Source: Parabacteroides distasonis ATCC 8503
GTDB lineage: Bacteria; Bacteroidota; Bacteroidia; Bacteroidales; Tannerellaceae
Length of the DNA: 64,000 nucleotides
Reading direction: 5' to 3'
Assembly (NCBI RefSeq): GCF_000012845.1
Contig: NC_009615.1
Span: forward strand, 3,412,501-3,476,500
Below the pieces are notes generated by a model. It had not been told where the DNA came from. It did no database searches and saw only the letters and a list, made by a program, of their open reading frames with translations. The translations under genes were made by a program, and so were the position numbers. Position 1 is the stretch's first letter. Each line of letters opens with the position of its first letter. Of this stretch, positions 1-8,325 are shown one piece after another.

Positions 1-895
<895 letters not shown>

Positions 896-1067
896 TTAAA
901 TTGTTTCTTAATATCCTCGCTCCGGAATCCGTTTATCGTAGTCCAAAGTCATACTTCTTTTGACGGTATCGATCCGGAAAATTTCTTTTCCTAATACTTG
1001 TACTACTTGTTGAATTATGTAAATCTCTCAAAGAACTCTTGTCGCTATCGTTTCTCGATTGCGGCTG

Positions 1068-1098
1068 CAAAGGTAAGGACTTTTTCTTAACCTCCAAA
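1068..1098 (-). promoter_or_regulatory. rRNA promoter P1 (proximal)
   Basis: On the minus strand TTTG (1095-1098) is followed after 19 bp by TACCTTTG (1068-1075). This matches the Bacteroides housekeeping -33/-7 consensus exactly. It directs transcription leftward into the 16S gene, with a start expected near 1061. Confidence 0.85.
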
Positions 1099-1249
1099 TT
1101 TTTCGGTGAAAAATTTTCAAGTTTTTTTCTCAAGCCGATCTCCGGGCGGTTGGAAATTATCGCTTGGCCCAGCCAACCTCATCCCCTACCCAAGGATACC
1201 TCCACGTTTTCATCATTTCTGAAGCGCCGTTCTCTCTCGAAAGCGGGTG

Positions 1250-1281
1250 CAAAAGTATACGCTTTTATTATAACATCCAAA
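1250..1281 (-). promoter_or_regulatory. rRNA promoter P2 (distal)
   Basis: On the minus strand TTTG (1278-1281) is followed after 20 bp by TACTTTTG (1250-1257). It is a second consensus Bacteroides promoter 182 bp upstream of the first. The initially transcribed bases after both -7 boxes are similar (GCAGCCGC versus GCACCCGC), so the pair looks like a duplicated rRNA promoter unit. The rest of 896-1514 holds the 16S leader; I see no gene there. Confidence 0.85.
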
Positions 1282-1514
1282 TTTTATAACGACTTTTTTT
1301 GAACTTTTTTACGCCGATGGGGATCGGGTACATTATAGTATAGGATACCCTATTTAAAGTCTAAATTCATCTAAAATAATTAAGTTCGCATCCAAATAGA
1401 GATGGAAGAGAGAGTCGAATTTCGTTTTCGAGTTTGTTAGCCGAACCTTAAACCTACTTCTTCATCCCTCGTACGGGAGAACGAACCGGAATGCCACACA
1501 AAATTTTTAAAATT

Positions 1515-2126
1515 ATGTCGAGACCAATCAAAAAGGGATTAAGCTATTTTCCGCTGGATACCGATATACTGTCCGATCGAAAAATACGTCGCTTATTTCA
1601 AAATTATGGATGCGAAGGTTTCTCCACCTACATGGCGATCCTGTGTGAAGCGTATGGAACCACGGGCTATTACGTCCGATACACGGACGATTTCTGTTTT
1701 GATATCGGATTTACGCTCAATCTGAAGGAAGAACAGATCCGTGAGATCATCGGATTTTGTGTTGAGATCCGATTATTTAATCAAGAACTATTCGCCCTGC
1801 AAGGAATCCTCACATCTTTCGGAATCCAATCCCGCTATCGGGTAATCAACAAGCGGAGCATATCCCGTATCTCCCCCGAATGGGAACTCCGGGAAGAGAC
1901 CGCCCCTATTTCTACGGTAGAAATATCGGTTCCTGTTACAGAAACCCCGGTTTTAGCGACAGAAACAACCCCAAAAGGAAAAGGAAAAGAAAATAAAACA
2001 AACACGGTAACAAAAATTCAAGCTAGAAATGAACATTCGACCTCAAACGATAACGGAGAGGCAGGCCGCAGAGCCGAGCTACTCCAAATGGCAGCCAACG
2101 CCACAAGCGCTAGCCGACATGCGTAA
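1515..2126 (+). CDS. DUF4373 / Lin1244-Lin1753-like N-terminal domain protein
   Basis: About 203 residues. The N-terminal 100 residues (MSRPIKKGLSYFPLD, then DRKIRRLFQNYGCEG and a YxxILCEAYG-type segment) match the DUF4373/Lin1244-like winged-helix domain found in phage replication-type proteins and common in Bacteroidales. The C-terminal part is low complexity (TETTPKGKGKENKTNT). I chose the start at 1515 because homologues begin at the SRPIKKG segment; an in-frame ATG lies 24 bases earlier. It overlaps the next gene by 98 bases in another frame. By family it is probably a DNA-binding or replication-type protein, but its role in this setting is unknown. Confidence 0.8.
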   Translation: MSRPIKKGLSYFPLDTDILSDRKIRRLFQNYGCEGFSTYMAILCEAYGTTGYYVRYTDDFCFDIGFTLNLKEEQIREIIGFCVEIRLFNQELFALQGILTSFGIQSRYRVINKRSISRISPEWELREETAPISTVEISVPVTETPVLATETTPKGKGKENKTNTVTKIQARNEHSTSNDNGEAGRRAELLQMAANATSASRHA

Positions 2127-2643
2127 ACGATACGGAGACGCCCAAGGTTTCCTATCGATATTCACCCCCGATCTACAGATCGCCGCCGCCCGTCACCCGG
2201 AGCGGACCTATACGGGCACGGCCCCTACGTTGGCCACGATAGCCGTCGGCTACGGCGAACCGGTAGCTATCGTATGGATCTGCATCCAGCTGGAGAACGT
2301 AAACCTGTTCGCGGGGGTAAAAGAAAAAATGCCCGTCAGCCGCCAAAAAGAGCTATCGGTCTTGATTCTCACAGAGTACCCATTTTTAAAAGCTTCCGAG
2401 ATGCTCTTGTTCTTCCACCGGCTGAAATGCGGGCGGTACGGACGCTTCTACGGATCGGTGGATGCCTTGACCATCACCACCTCGCTCCTGCAATTCATGG
2501 ATGAGCGACGGAAGGAGAGCGTCCGCTACCGGCAACCGGACACGGCAGCTCCCGCCATTACCACCCCCTCCTCGAGTGGTATCACGTATGAAGAGTATTT
2601 AAGATTAAAAGAACAAAAACAGCAACATCATGAACACGAATAG
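2029..2643 (+). CDS. DUF6633-like hypothetical protein
   Basis: 204 residues without signal peptide or membrane segment. A central block (PTLATIAVGYGEPVAIVWICIQLENVNLFAGVKEK, here residues 66-100) is followed by a helical stretch, YPFLKASEMLLFFHRLKCGRYGRFYGSVDA, and a charged tail ending in KEQKQQHHEHE. In Bacteroidales such proteins sit between DUF4373 and DUF4248 genes, and I recall them as DUF6633. The start at 2029 lies inside the preceding gene and the stop overlaps the next start, so the three genes look translationally coupled. The function is unknown; the family name is from memory. Confidence 0.7.
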   Translation: MNIRPQTITERQAAEPSYSKWQPTPQALADMRKRYGDAQGFLSIFTPDLQIAAARHPERTYTGTAPTLATIAVGYGEPVAIVWICIQLENVNLFAGVKEKMPVSRQKELSVLILTEYPFLKASEMLLFFHRLKCGRYGRFYGSVDALTITTSLLQFMDERRKESVRYRQPDTAAPAITTPSSSGITYEEYLRLKEQKQQHHEHE

Positions 2644-2857
2644 AATCTATGGCCATCAAGAGTTGGCCCTTTTATATTTCCCGAACGTACTCCCCTCCTC
2701 GGCCTCCACGCAATTGACCCGTTTCATCCGCCGGGACCCGGAGCTACTGTCTGCCCTCGAAGCCATCGGCTATCGTAAAGGCCTCCGCCTCTACACGCCC
2801 TTGCAAGTGCGGACCATCGTCGATCATATGGGCGACCCTGAGAATTGGAACCTTTAA
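2630..2857 (+). CDS. DUF4248 small protein
   Basis: 75 residues. It has the DUF4248 layout: YGHQELALLYFPN, then SASTQLTRFIRRDPELLSAL, and a C-terminal block LYTPLQVRTIVDHMGDPE. The arrangement is reminiscent of a small helix-turn-helix DNA-binding protein, although no function is established for the family. The start overlaps the end of the preceding gene by 14 bases. It is the last gene before a 250-base intergenic region. Confidence 0.85.
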   Translation: MNTNRIYGHQELALLYFPNVLPSSASTQLTRFIRRDPELLSALEAIGYRKGLRLYTPLQVRTIVDHMGDPENWNL

Positions 2858-2964
2858 TTTCCAAGCCTCAATTATTAACTTTCCAGTATTAACGGCATGA
2901 CGGTGATTTCTCCCGTAATCCAACTCTTTTTCTCGAGCGAATCACGGCCGTAGATGTTCTCAAA

Positions 2965-3026
2965 AAAACACGTACATGTTTTGCGAAAAACACGTACGAC
3001 TTTTTCCGAAAACACGTACGTCTTTT
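2965..3026. repeat. Palindrome array A: three 18-bp units at 22-bp period
   Basis: Three near-palindromes of the form AAAACACGTACGTGTTTT start at 2965, 2987 and 3009, exactly 22 bp apart. The half-sites vary (ACATGTTTT, ACGACTTTT, ACGTCTTTT). The same family recurs at 35762-35823 and 47158-47219 with the same period. Here it sits just upstream of the triple-repeat promoter of the next gene. Confidence 0.9.
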
Positions 3027-3041
3027 TTTCGGGTACAAATC

Positions 3042-3093
3042 CCGACATTGACCGACACTGGCCGACTGCCCTTTTTTCGGCCTCTTACCTTTG
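3042..3093 (+). promoter_or_regulatory. Composite promoter with triple CCGAC 10-bp repeat (copy 1)
   Basis: CCGACATTGA, CCGACACTGG and CCGACTGCCC lie head to tail at 10-bp steps (3042-3071). The -7 box TACCTTTG follows at 3086-3093, 44 bp after the first repeat. No TTTG -33 box is present, and the third repeat occupies that position. The same arrangement with identical spacing precedes the HU-like gene at 6211-6262. This suggests an activator binding one helix face and controlling both promoters. Confidence 0.7.
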
Positions 3094-3109
3094 CGGAAAA
3101 AAGAAGCAT

Positions 3110-3553
3110 ATGAATAAACTCGCATGTATCGGGCTAATCACCCTATCCGTATTATCTTGCTCCGTTTCACGAGATAGTAAGCAAAGACTGTATAAACAAG
3201 AGAAAGGCTCCATCTCGGCGATCCGTATCGACCATCTCTTTCATAAAGCCGGAAGCGACAGCCAGAATCACCTATCGGCAACCTTGCGCCAAGTGACCCT
3301 CTCCATCCCCGACAGCACCGGACGGCAATACCCACTATCCGTGACTACCGCCACCCTGCGGCAGCGATCCCGGCGATCGGCTACGGATACCTCTTCCCGG
3401 TCCAGCGCCCAACGATCCGTACAAACCGGCACCGCCACACACGTATCGCAAAAGAGCAAGGAGCGAAAAAGACAGGCGGTTCCTTGGTGGTTATGGCTAG
3501 CACCGGGCCTTGCCCTCATCGTGATTTTAAAAAAAACGACCTCAACAAAATAA
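3110..3553 (+). CDS. Small lipoprotein with C-terminal membrane anchor (u-spanin-like architecture)
   Basis: 147 residues. The N-terminus (MNKLACIGLITLSVLSC) is a lipoprotein signal with Cys17 as the likely acylation site. The middle is Ser/Thr/Arg-rich and hydrophilic. Near the C-terminus a basic stretch, KERKRQ, precedes one hydrophobic segment (VPWWLWLAPGLALIVIL) and a short KKTTSTK tail. A lipid-anchored N-terminus with a C-terminal transmembrane segment is the layout of phage unimolecular spanins. The start at 3110 was chosen because it opens the signal peptide; the reading frame stays open upstream through the palindrome array. The next gene, a holin-like small protein, follows after 10 bases. 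The spanin role is inferred from architecture only. Confidence 0.75.
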   Translation: MNKLACIGLITLSVLSCSVSRDSKQRLYKQEKGSISAIRIDHLFHKAGSDSQNHLSATLRQVTLSIPDSTGRQYPLSVTTATLRQRSRRSATDTSSRSSAQRSVQTGTATHVSQKSKERKRQAVPWWLWLAPGLALIVILKKTTSTK

Positions 3554-3563
3554 AAACTCATCT

Positions 3564-3785
3564 ATGAACCATAAAAGAAATAAGTATCAGAAAAGAATAA
3601 ATATACAATTAACAGTAGCCGTGATGTTATGCCTAGCCGGCCTCTCGCTGCTGTTCATGGGATTCTGGTGTAGCCCCACGGGAGAGATCCATAATTCCGT
3701 ATTAATCGGCTTCGGTGAAGTCTCCACTTTCGCCGGCGCCCTATTCGGGGTGGATTATAAATATAAGGAGAAAAGGAACTATTAA
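3564..3785 (+). CDS. Two-TM small membrane protein (holin-like candidate)
   Basis: 73 residues. A basic N-terminus (NHKRNKYQKR) is followed by two hydrophobic segments: about residues 15-34 (LTVAVMLCLAGLSLLFMGFW) and 45-62 (SVLIGFGEVSTFAGALFG). The C-terminus is basic (YKYKEKR). Similar small proteins accompany amidase genes in many Bacteroidales. Size, topology and adjacency to the spanin-like lipoprotein fit a holin, but no diagnostic motif exists. An alternative is a plain inner-membrane protein of unknown role. Confidence 0.7.
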   Translation: MNHKRNKYQKRINIQLTVAVMLCLAGLSLLFMGFWCSPTGEIHNSVLIGFGEVSTFAGALFGVDYKYKEKRNY

Positions 3786-3903
3786 GAAAAAAATAGAATT
3801 TCGAAATGCTAAACAACACTATTACGAAAATACCGGAGATATTATTTGCTTATATACAGGAAGAAGTATATGTTTGTTGTGAGGACTCTGTAAATACAAA
3901 TCA

Positions 3904-3925
3904 TCATTCCATTATCATGGAATGA
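3904..3925 (+). promoter_or_regulatory. Short perfect hairpin upstream of the propeller lipoprotein
   Basis: TCATTCCAT and ATGGAATGA form a 9-bp perfect stem around a 4-base loop, 40 bases before the next start codon. No T-run follows, so it is more likely a 5'-leader structure or operator than a terminator. Confidence 0.4.
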
Positions 3926-3965
3926 TTCAACTTGTGTAATATTCATTGTTTAAATAATAAAACGC

Positions 3966-5204
3966 ATGAATAAAATCATATATCACGTATCGATCACGTT
4001 ACTAACGGTTGTTTCCTCATGCGGAAATAAAGAGACAAATGTATCCAGAAAGTTGACCTTGGATAATTGCCCGGTCATAGCACAGGTTATTAATCTGCAA
4101 GGAGATCCTGTGACTAATTTAGACTTTTCTTCCGTAAAGGATACATTCAATTTATCGCTAAGCACCTTGCTATCTTCCTTTCAAGTTATTCGCCTAGAAA
4201 ACTCGGAAGACGCATTGACCGCCGCAGGACAAGATACCCATATAGCCGTGAGTGACCATTATATTTTAGTGAAATCTTTTAGGGCAGGCTCTTCATGTAA
4301 GCTCTATAACCGTAATGGGGATTTCATCAGAAAGATCTCCTCCCAAGGACAAGGGCCGGATGAATATAACCTATTTATTTATGATCAGTATTTAGATGAA
4401 AGTAATAATAAAATCTATCTAATGGAGATTCGTGCCTCTAAGATATTAGTGTTTGACTTCGACGGGCAGCCACAAAAACACATTCCTCTGGCCTATATAA
4501 CCCATAAAGGACGGTTTGTCATCAATACCGAGAAAAAAACAGTAACCGTCATGTGCATACCTTTTCAGGGAACTCCCACCGCATTGATCTGGACGCAGGA
4601 TTTCGAAGGCAATATCATCCAAGAATATCCGGTCTCCGACCAATTCATGTTGATCCCAAGCACTTACGATTATGAGGTACGGGAATCCTTGAATACCACC
4701 GCTTCCGACTTCTATCTTCATAATTGTATAGCCTCGCAAGACACACTTTATCATTATGACATAGACTCGAATACGCTACACCCTGTTTTTACGATGCATA
4801 CGGGTCATGAGCCGATCTGCCATTATTTCACGGAGCTGCCCAATCACTTTCTAGTCACTTGGTATACACAGACCTCATGGAATAATGAGTTACCCCGTTT
4901 CCCGAAAATCCTAGTAGACAAACAAAGCCTTAAAGGTTGTTTCGTGAATTTGAAATGGAATATGCTAGGGAATATAGACGGACCTACCAATCCGTCCTTC
5001 AACCGAGGTTATTTCACTGCGATCATGGAACCTTACGCATTAAAAGAGCAATTGGAAAAGGTTTTGACTTCCACTCAAAAACTATCTCCGGAGGTATTGA
5101 GAAAAGTAAAAGAGTTGAATAATCGAATTACCGATGATGATAATTGTATCGTCTTTATAGGGAAGATCTCCAGAAATTGGCAGAAGAAGATAATCCCATC
5201 ATAA
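3966..5204 (+). CDS. 6-bladed beta-propeller lipoprotein (BF3164/DUF4934 type)
   Basis: 412 residues. A lipoprotein signal (MNKIIYHVSITLLTVVSSC) puts the acylated Cys near position 19. The body shows repeats typical of Bacteroidales 6-bladed propellers: FQVIRLENSEDAL, YILVKSFRAGSSCKLYNRNGDFIRKISSQGQGPDEY, and IYLMEIRASKILVFDFDGQ. The G-x-GPxEY motif after the 'f-r-k-i' strand is characteristic of the family. Function is unknown; such proteins are exported and often encoded near secreted small peptides. It has its own leader region and splits the phage-like module here, so it may be an insertion relative to related genomes. Confidence 0.8.
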   Translation: MNKIIYHVSITLLTVVSSCGNKETNVSRKLTLDNCPVIAQVINLQGDPVTNLDFSSVKDTFNLSLSTLLSSFQVIRLENSEDALTAAGQDTHIAVSDHYILVKSFRAGSSCKLYNRNGDFIRKISSQGQGPDEYNLFIYDQYLDESNNKIYLMEIRASKILVFDFDGQPQKHIPLAYITHKGRFVINTEKKTVTVMCIPFQGTPTALIWTQDFEGNIIQEYPVSDQFMLIPSTYDYEVRESLNTTASDFYLHNCIASQDTLYHYDIDSNTLHPVFTMHTGHEPICHYFTELPNHFLVTWYTQTSWNNELPRFPKILVDKQSLKGCFVNLKWNMLGNIDGPTNPSFNRGYFTAIMEPYALKEQLEKVLTSTQKLSPEVLRKVKELNNRITDDDNCIVFIGKISRNWQKKIIPS

Positions 5205-5268
5205 TATTAATGGAATAATTTTTGGTGGTACGAGCGAACTGTGTCAACTAAATATTTTTCATCCGTTG

Positions 5269-6116
5269 TCATATCCGGCTGAGCCAAATAGACATGAACC
5301 TATCATACACGATATACCCATCCGGTTGCCTCAATATAAACTCCTTATCTATTAATATCCTTAAGGAAGTATTCACGTTACTCACCGCCTTCAAATCATA
5401 CTTTTTGATGAAGGCGGCAGCATTGACCTCCCGGACGATCCCTTCCTTGGCGATCGCTTTCAATAGCTGGATTTGATTAAATGTCAACAATTGGAAATAA
5501 GTCTGGTAGGTATATTCTTCTTCCTGTAGGATCTCCATCATGAGAGAATCAAGAAGCTCCGGAGAAAGTGTTTTTTCCGGTAAAGCGAAGAGACGGTTCA
5601 AAAGATATTGCACATACCAAGTATGCCCATCTACCCATGTGTACACCTTATCAAATATTTCTTCCGGAAGCTCCTTCCCTTCCTTCTCGAAGAAAGAATG
5701 GGCAAAGGAAAAATACACCTCCTTGCTGATCTTGTCTAAAAATAATTTTGGGGTGGATTGATAGAAGGGGCGCTTGATTGAGAAGAATATATATTCCATC
5801 AAGTGCTTTTTACTCCCCGAAAAGATAAAATGAACATTCGGCAAAAATTGAATATAAGAACGCAATAGGCCTTCCACCCCTTTCTCAGGATATTCCATGA
5901 TTTGCTGGAACTCGTCAATAGCCAGATAACATTCTCTTCCAGACTGCCGCAAGTAGTCGAAAATCTCCTTCAACGTAGATTGCGAGAGGTTATCCGGCTT
6001 ACCAACGTGATATTTCTCCCATTATGAAGAGCGGATAAAATCACTTCTGTCTCTTTCTCCCGATCACAAAAATATTCTGGACCTTGATAACCAACTATTA
6101 AAAAAGGATTATTCAT
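5269..6116 (-). pseudogene. ATP-binding protein (AAA, DUF234-like family), internally deleted
   Basis: The minus strand starts with ATG at 6116 (MNNPFLIVGYQGPEYFCDRE, then NGRNITLVS), the usual N-terminus of a roughly 380-residue Bacteroidales ATPase. After NITLVS the frame goes out of register near 5996-6001 and hits a stop. The next frame resumes at DNLSQSTLKEIFDYLRQSGRECYLAIDEFQQI and runs to the normal C-terminus (IVYDRFMSIWLSRI). The missing part, roughly 130-150 codons by comparison with remembered homologues, includes the Walker A loop; the Walker B-like LAIDEFQ remains. The remaining 234-residue open frame is unlikely to be a working ATPase. Confidence 0.85.
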
Positions 6117-6210
6117 ATTCAGCATCTTATCTGCGTTACGCAATTCACGTAACGCAAATTACGTAATAAAAAACCAGAATAACAAGTAAACCGACTACTA
6201 CTTACATATC

Positions 6211-6262
6211 CCGACACTCACCGACACTCGCCGATTCCCGTTTTTCAGAGGGTCTATCTTTG
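6211..6262 (+). promoter_or_regulatory. Composite promoter with triple CCGAC 10-bp repeat (copy 2)
   Basis: CCGACACTCA, CCGACACTCG and CCGATTCCCG lie at 10-bp steps (6211-6240), followed by the -7 box TATCTTTG (6255-6262). The distance from first repeat to -7 box is 44 bp, the same as in copy 1 at 3042-3093. It drives the HU-like and amidase genes, with the start codon 39 bases after the -7 box. Confidence 0.75.
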
Positions 6263-6300
6263 CATTGTCATTAGTAATTAACCTTTTAAAATTCAAAATT

Positions 6301-6735
6301 ATGGCAGTGAAATTTAAAGTAGTAAAGCGTAAGGTATTGAACGGCGCAGAGAAAGACTCAGTAAAGAACTACGCGATCGCTAAAACATCGGGGACTTCGG
6401 ACCTCAACAAATTATGTAAACTGATTTGCTCTCGCTCCACGCTTTCGTCGGCGGACGTGAAAGCGGTGCTCGATTCATTAAACTGGGCGATGGATCTGGA
6501 ACTGTCCTCCGGCAACGTGGTGCAATTGGGAGAATTTGGAAACTTCCGTATGTCTATTAACTCCGAAGGAACGAATACGCCCGAGGACTTCAACGCCACC
6601 AAGATAAAGGGGGCACGTATTATCTTTTTCCCGGGCTCGGCCCTGCGGACTACCCGCAATGAGGTGAATTTCGAGCCTCTGGAGGTTACGAAAAAGAGCG
6701 CAGGTTCTGATAGCGAAAGCCCGGACGAGATATGA
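6301..6735 (+). CDS. HU-family DNA-binding protein (HU-related, long form)
   Basis: 144 residues. The start at 6301 (MAVKFKVVKRKV) is the conserved N-terminus of the Bacteroidales HU-related family (TIGR01201-like); an upstream in-frame ATG at 6265 is unlikely because it falls almost on the -7 box. It has an N-terminal helical part (SDLNKLCKLICSRSTLSSADVKAVLDSLNWAM), then a beta-arm segment (GNVVQLGEFGNFRMSINSEGTN) and the conserved IIFFPGSALR. A Ser/Glu-rich tail follows. It probably binds DNA as a dimer. It overlaps the amidase gene by 4 bases (ATGA). Confidence 0.9.
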   Translation: MAVKFKVVKRKVLNGAEKDSVKNYAIAKTSGTSDLNKLCKLICSRSTLSSADVKAVLDSLNWAMDLELSSGNVVQLGEFGNFRMSINSEGTNTPEDFNATKIKGARIIFFPGSALRTTRNEVNFEPLEVTKKSAGSDSESPDEI

Positions 6736-7202
6736 GAAAAATTGACCTGATCGTGATTCATTGCTCGGCAACCCGTGAGAATACGGATTATAGCCCGGAG
6801 CAACTGGAGAGTGACCACAAGGCACGGGGATTCCTCCGTGCCGGTTACAACTTCTACATCCGTAAATCGGGAGAAGTGGTGAACCTGCGCCCGCTAGAGC
6901 AAATTCCGGCTCATGCGAGAGGACACAACAAACACAGCATCGGGATTTGCTACGAGGGTGGACTGGACATCACCGGACAGTCACGGGATACCCGCACACA
7001 GGCTCAAAAGACCTCGTTGTTACGTTTGATCCGGCATCTCTTAATCTGCTTTCCCGGCTCATGGGTCTGTGGGCACCGGGATCTCTCGGAGGACTTAAAC
7101 GGAGACGGGACGATCTCGCCGGATGAATGGATCAAACAATGCCCCTCATTCAACGCAATCTCCGAATACAAAGAACTCGTGTATGAGCTACGAAAAAAAT
7201 AA
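6732..7202 (+). CDS. N-acetylmuramoyl-L-alanine amidase (Amidase_2 / T7-lysozyme-like)
   Basis: 156 residues with no signal peptide, as in phage endolysins. The zinc ligands expected for Amidase_2 are present: His10 (IVIHCSAT), His115 (VCGHRDL) and Cys137 (QCPSF). Tyr40 (AGYNFYI) matches the catalytic Tyr position. Residues 121-132 (DLNGDGTISPDE) form a complete EF-hand calcium loop inserted between the last two ligands, which is common in Bacteroidales members. It should cleave the MurNAc-L-Ala bond of peptidoglycan. It is translationally coupled to the HU-like gene. Without a signal it would need a holin-like route to reach its substrate. Confidence 0.92.
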   Translation: MRKIDLIVIHCSATRENTDYSPEQLESDHKARGFLRAGYNFYIRKSGEVVNLRPLEQIPAHARGHNKHSIGICYEGGLDITGQSRDTRTQAQKTSLLRLIRHLLICFPGSWVCGHRDLSEDLNGDGTISPDEWIKQCPSFNAISEYKELVYELRKK

Positions 7203-7272
7203 GTAAAAAATCCATGCTCCCACTAAGGGTTTTCAAATTTGGTTGCGACTATTAGTATAGAAACAACTTAAA

Positions 7273-8247
7273 ATGGAGAATAGCATAGATCATATTATCA
7301 CAAGGATATTAAGTGGCAACAGCTCCTCGGAAGATTTTCTTTCGCTGAGCGAATGGCTGAACGCAGACGAAAAGAACAAAAAAGAATTTCGGTTGCTAAA
7401 GAGTTATTGGGATGCGGAAGTCTCGTTCAGCCATTCCTTAATGCCTAATGTGTCCCTCGATAATTTGAGAAAGAAGATCGACGATCAAAGCAGGCAAAAG
7501 AGATTGAGGCTGATCCGTTTCATCGCTACTCCCATTGCGGCGGCAATCGCCTTTCTTGTTCTGTTTTTCGCGACAATACACTTAAATACCCGGGAAGCTA
7601 AGGTTCAGCAATTCTATACCTATATAACCGATAAAAATAAATCTCATTTTACGCTAGATGATGGTACGAAGATCATTTTGAACCGGAATAGTCGCTTTAC
7701 CTACTCTGACGCATACGGTACGGATCAGCGAAAGATTAATTTGGAAGGAGAAGCCTATTTCGAGGTGGCGAAAAATCCGGAAAGACCTTTCATCGTCGAT
7801 ATGGGAAATGCCTCCATACGGGTATTAGGTACGACCTTTAGTGTAAAAGCCGATAAAGGGAAGGATCAGATCACGGCCGTCCTGCTGGAAGGGTCTATCC
7901 GTTTCGAAAGCCCGACACAACAAGTCTTACTCGCTCCCGACCAGCAACTTACATTCATCCGTTCAACGAACAAGATTGATATCCAATCCGTCAACGCAAA
8001 AGAAAATCTGGCATGGAAAGACGGCTTGCTAAAGTATAAATCAATAGCGCTTTGTACCTTGCTGAATGAGCTTGAGAAAAGATACGAGATTCCGATCCAT
8101 ATAGAAAACAAGAGATTGCTGGACCCGAATGTCACTGTATCCGGAACATTCAGTGAGGATCAATCTTTAAAGGAGATTTTACAAGTGATCTCTCGTAGTT
8201 TGCCGATCAAATGGTCACAAAGAGATGGAACTTACTATATTCAATAA
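7273..8247 (+). CDS. FecR-family anti-sigma factor
   Basis: 324 residues. An N-terminal cytoplasmic domain of about 75 residues is followed by a transmembrane segment near 83-103 (FIATPIAAAIAFLVLFFATI). The FecR domain comes next (HFTLDDGTKIILNRNSRFTY, then GEAYFEVAKNPERPFIV and VLGTTFSVKA), with a C-terminal DUF4974 domain (LKYKSIALCTLLNELEKRYEIPI). Such proteins hold an ECF sigma factor until the partner SusC-type receptor signals through its N-terminal domain. Here no ECF sigma gene lies next to it, unlike the usual sigma-FecR-SusC-SusD order. It starts 71 bases after the amidase gene and probably belongs with the downstream SusC. Confidence 0.93.
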   Translation: MENSIDHIITRILSGNSSSEDFLSLSEWLNADEKNKKEFRLLKSYWDAEVSFSHSLMPNVSLDNLRKKIDDQSRQKRLRLIRFIATPIAAAIAFLVLFFATIHLNTREAKVQQFYTYITDKNKSHFTLDDGTKIILNRNSRFTYSDAYGTDQRKINLEGEAYFEVAKNPERPFIVDMGNASIRVLGTTFSVKADKGKDQITAVLLEGSIRFESPTQQVLLAPDQQLTFIRSTNKIDIQSVNAKENLAWKDGLLKYKSIALCTLLNELEKRYEIPIHIENKRLLDPNVTVSGTFSEDQSLKEILQVISRSLPIKWSQRDGTYYIQ

Positions 8248-8325
8248 AATAAAAATATCAACACATCTTAAAAAACAAGCAATGCCTATGAGATAACACG
8301 GATCCTATCTTTCAAAAAAACAAAA

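Noticed and set aside
2965..3026. CRISPR array, considered for the regular 22-bp arrays.
   Set aside because: Units have only about 4 bp between them, spacers are not unique sequences of normal length, and there are no cas genes.
2954..3109. Upstream extension of the spanin-like gene, reading through array A (FSKKHVHVLRKTRTTFSEN).
   Set aside because: It translates the repeat array and the promoter region; the lipoprotein signal at 3110 marks the true start.
3806..3925. Open frame of 39 codons (MLNNTITKIPEILFAYIQ...) upstream of the propeller lipoprotein gene, a position where Bacteroidales sometimes encode small exported peptides.
   Set aside because: No signal peptide and no resemblance to the known leader-peptide families; the stop falls on a hairpin arm. 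The open frame may be chance.
1491..7202. Complete prophage.
   Set aside because: Only replication-like and lysis-like genes are present; no capsid, portal, terminase or tail genes and no attachment sites were seen.
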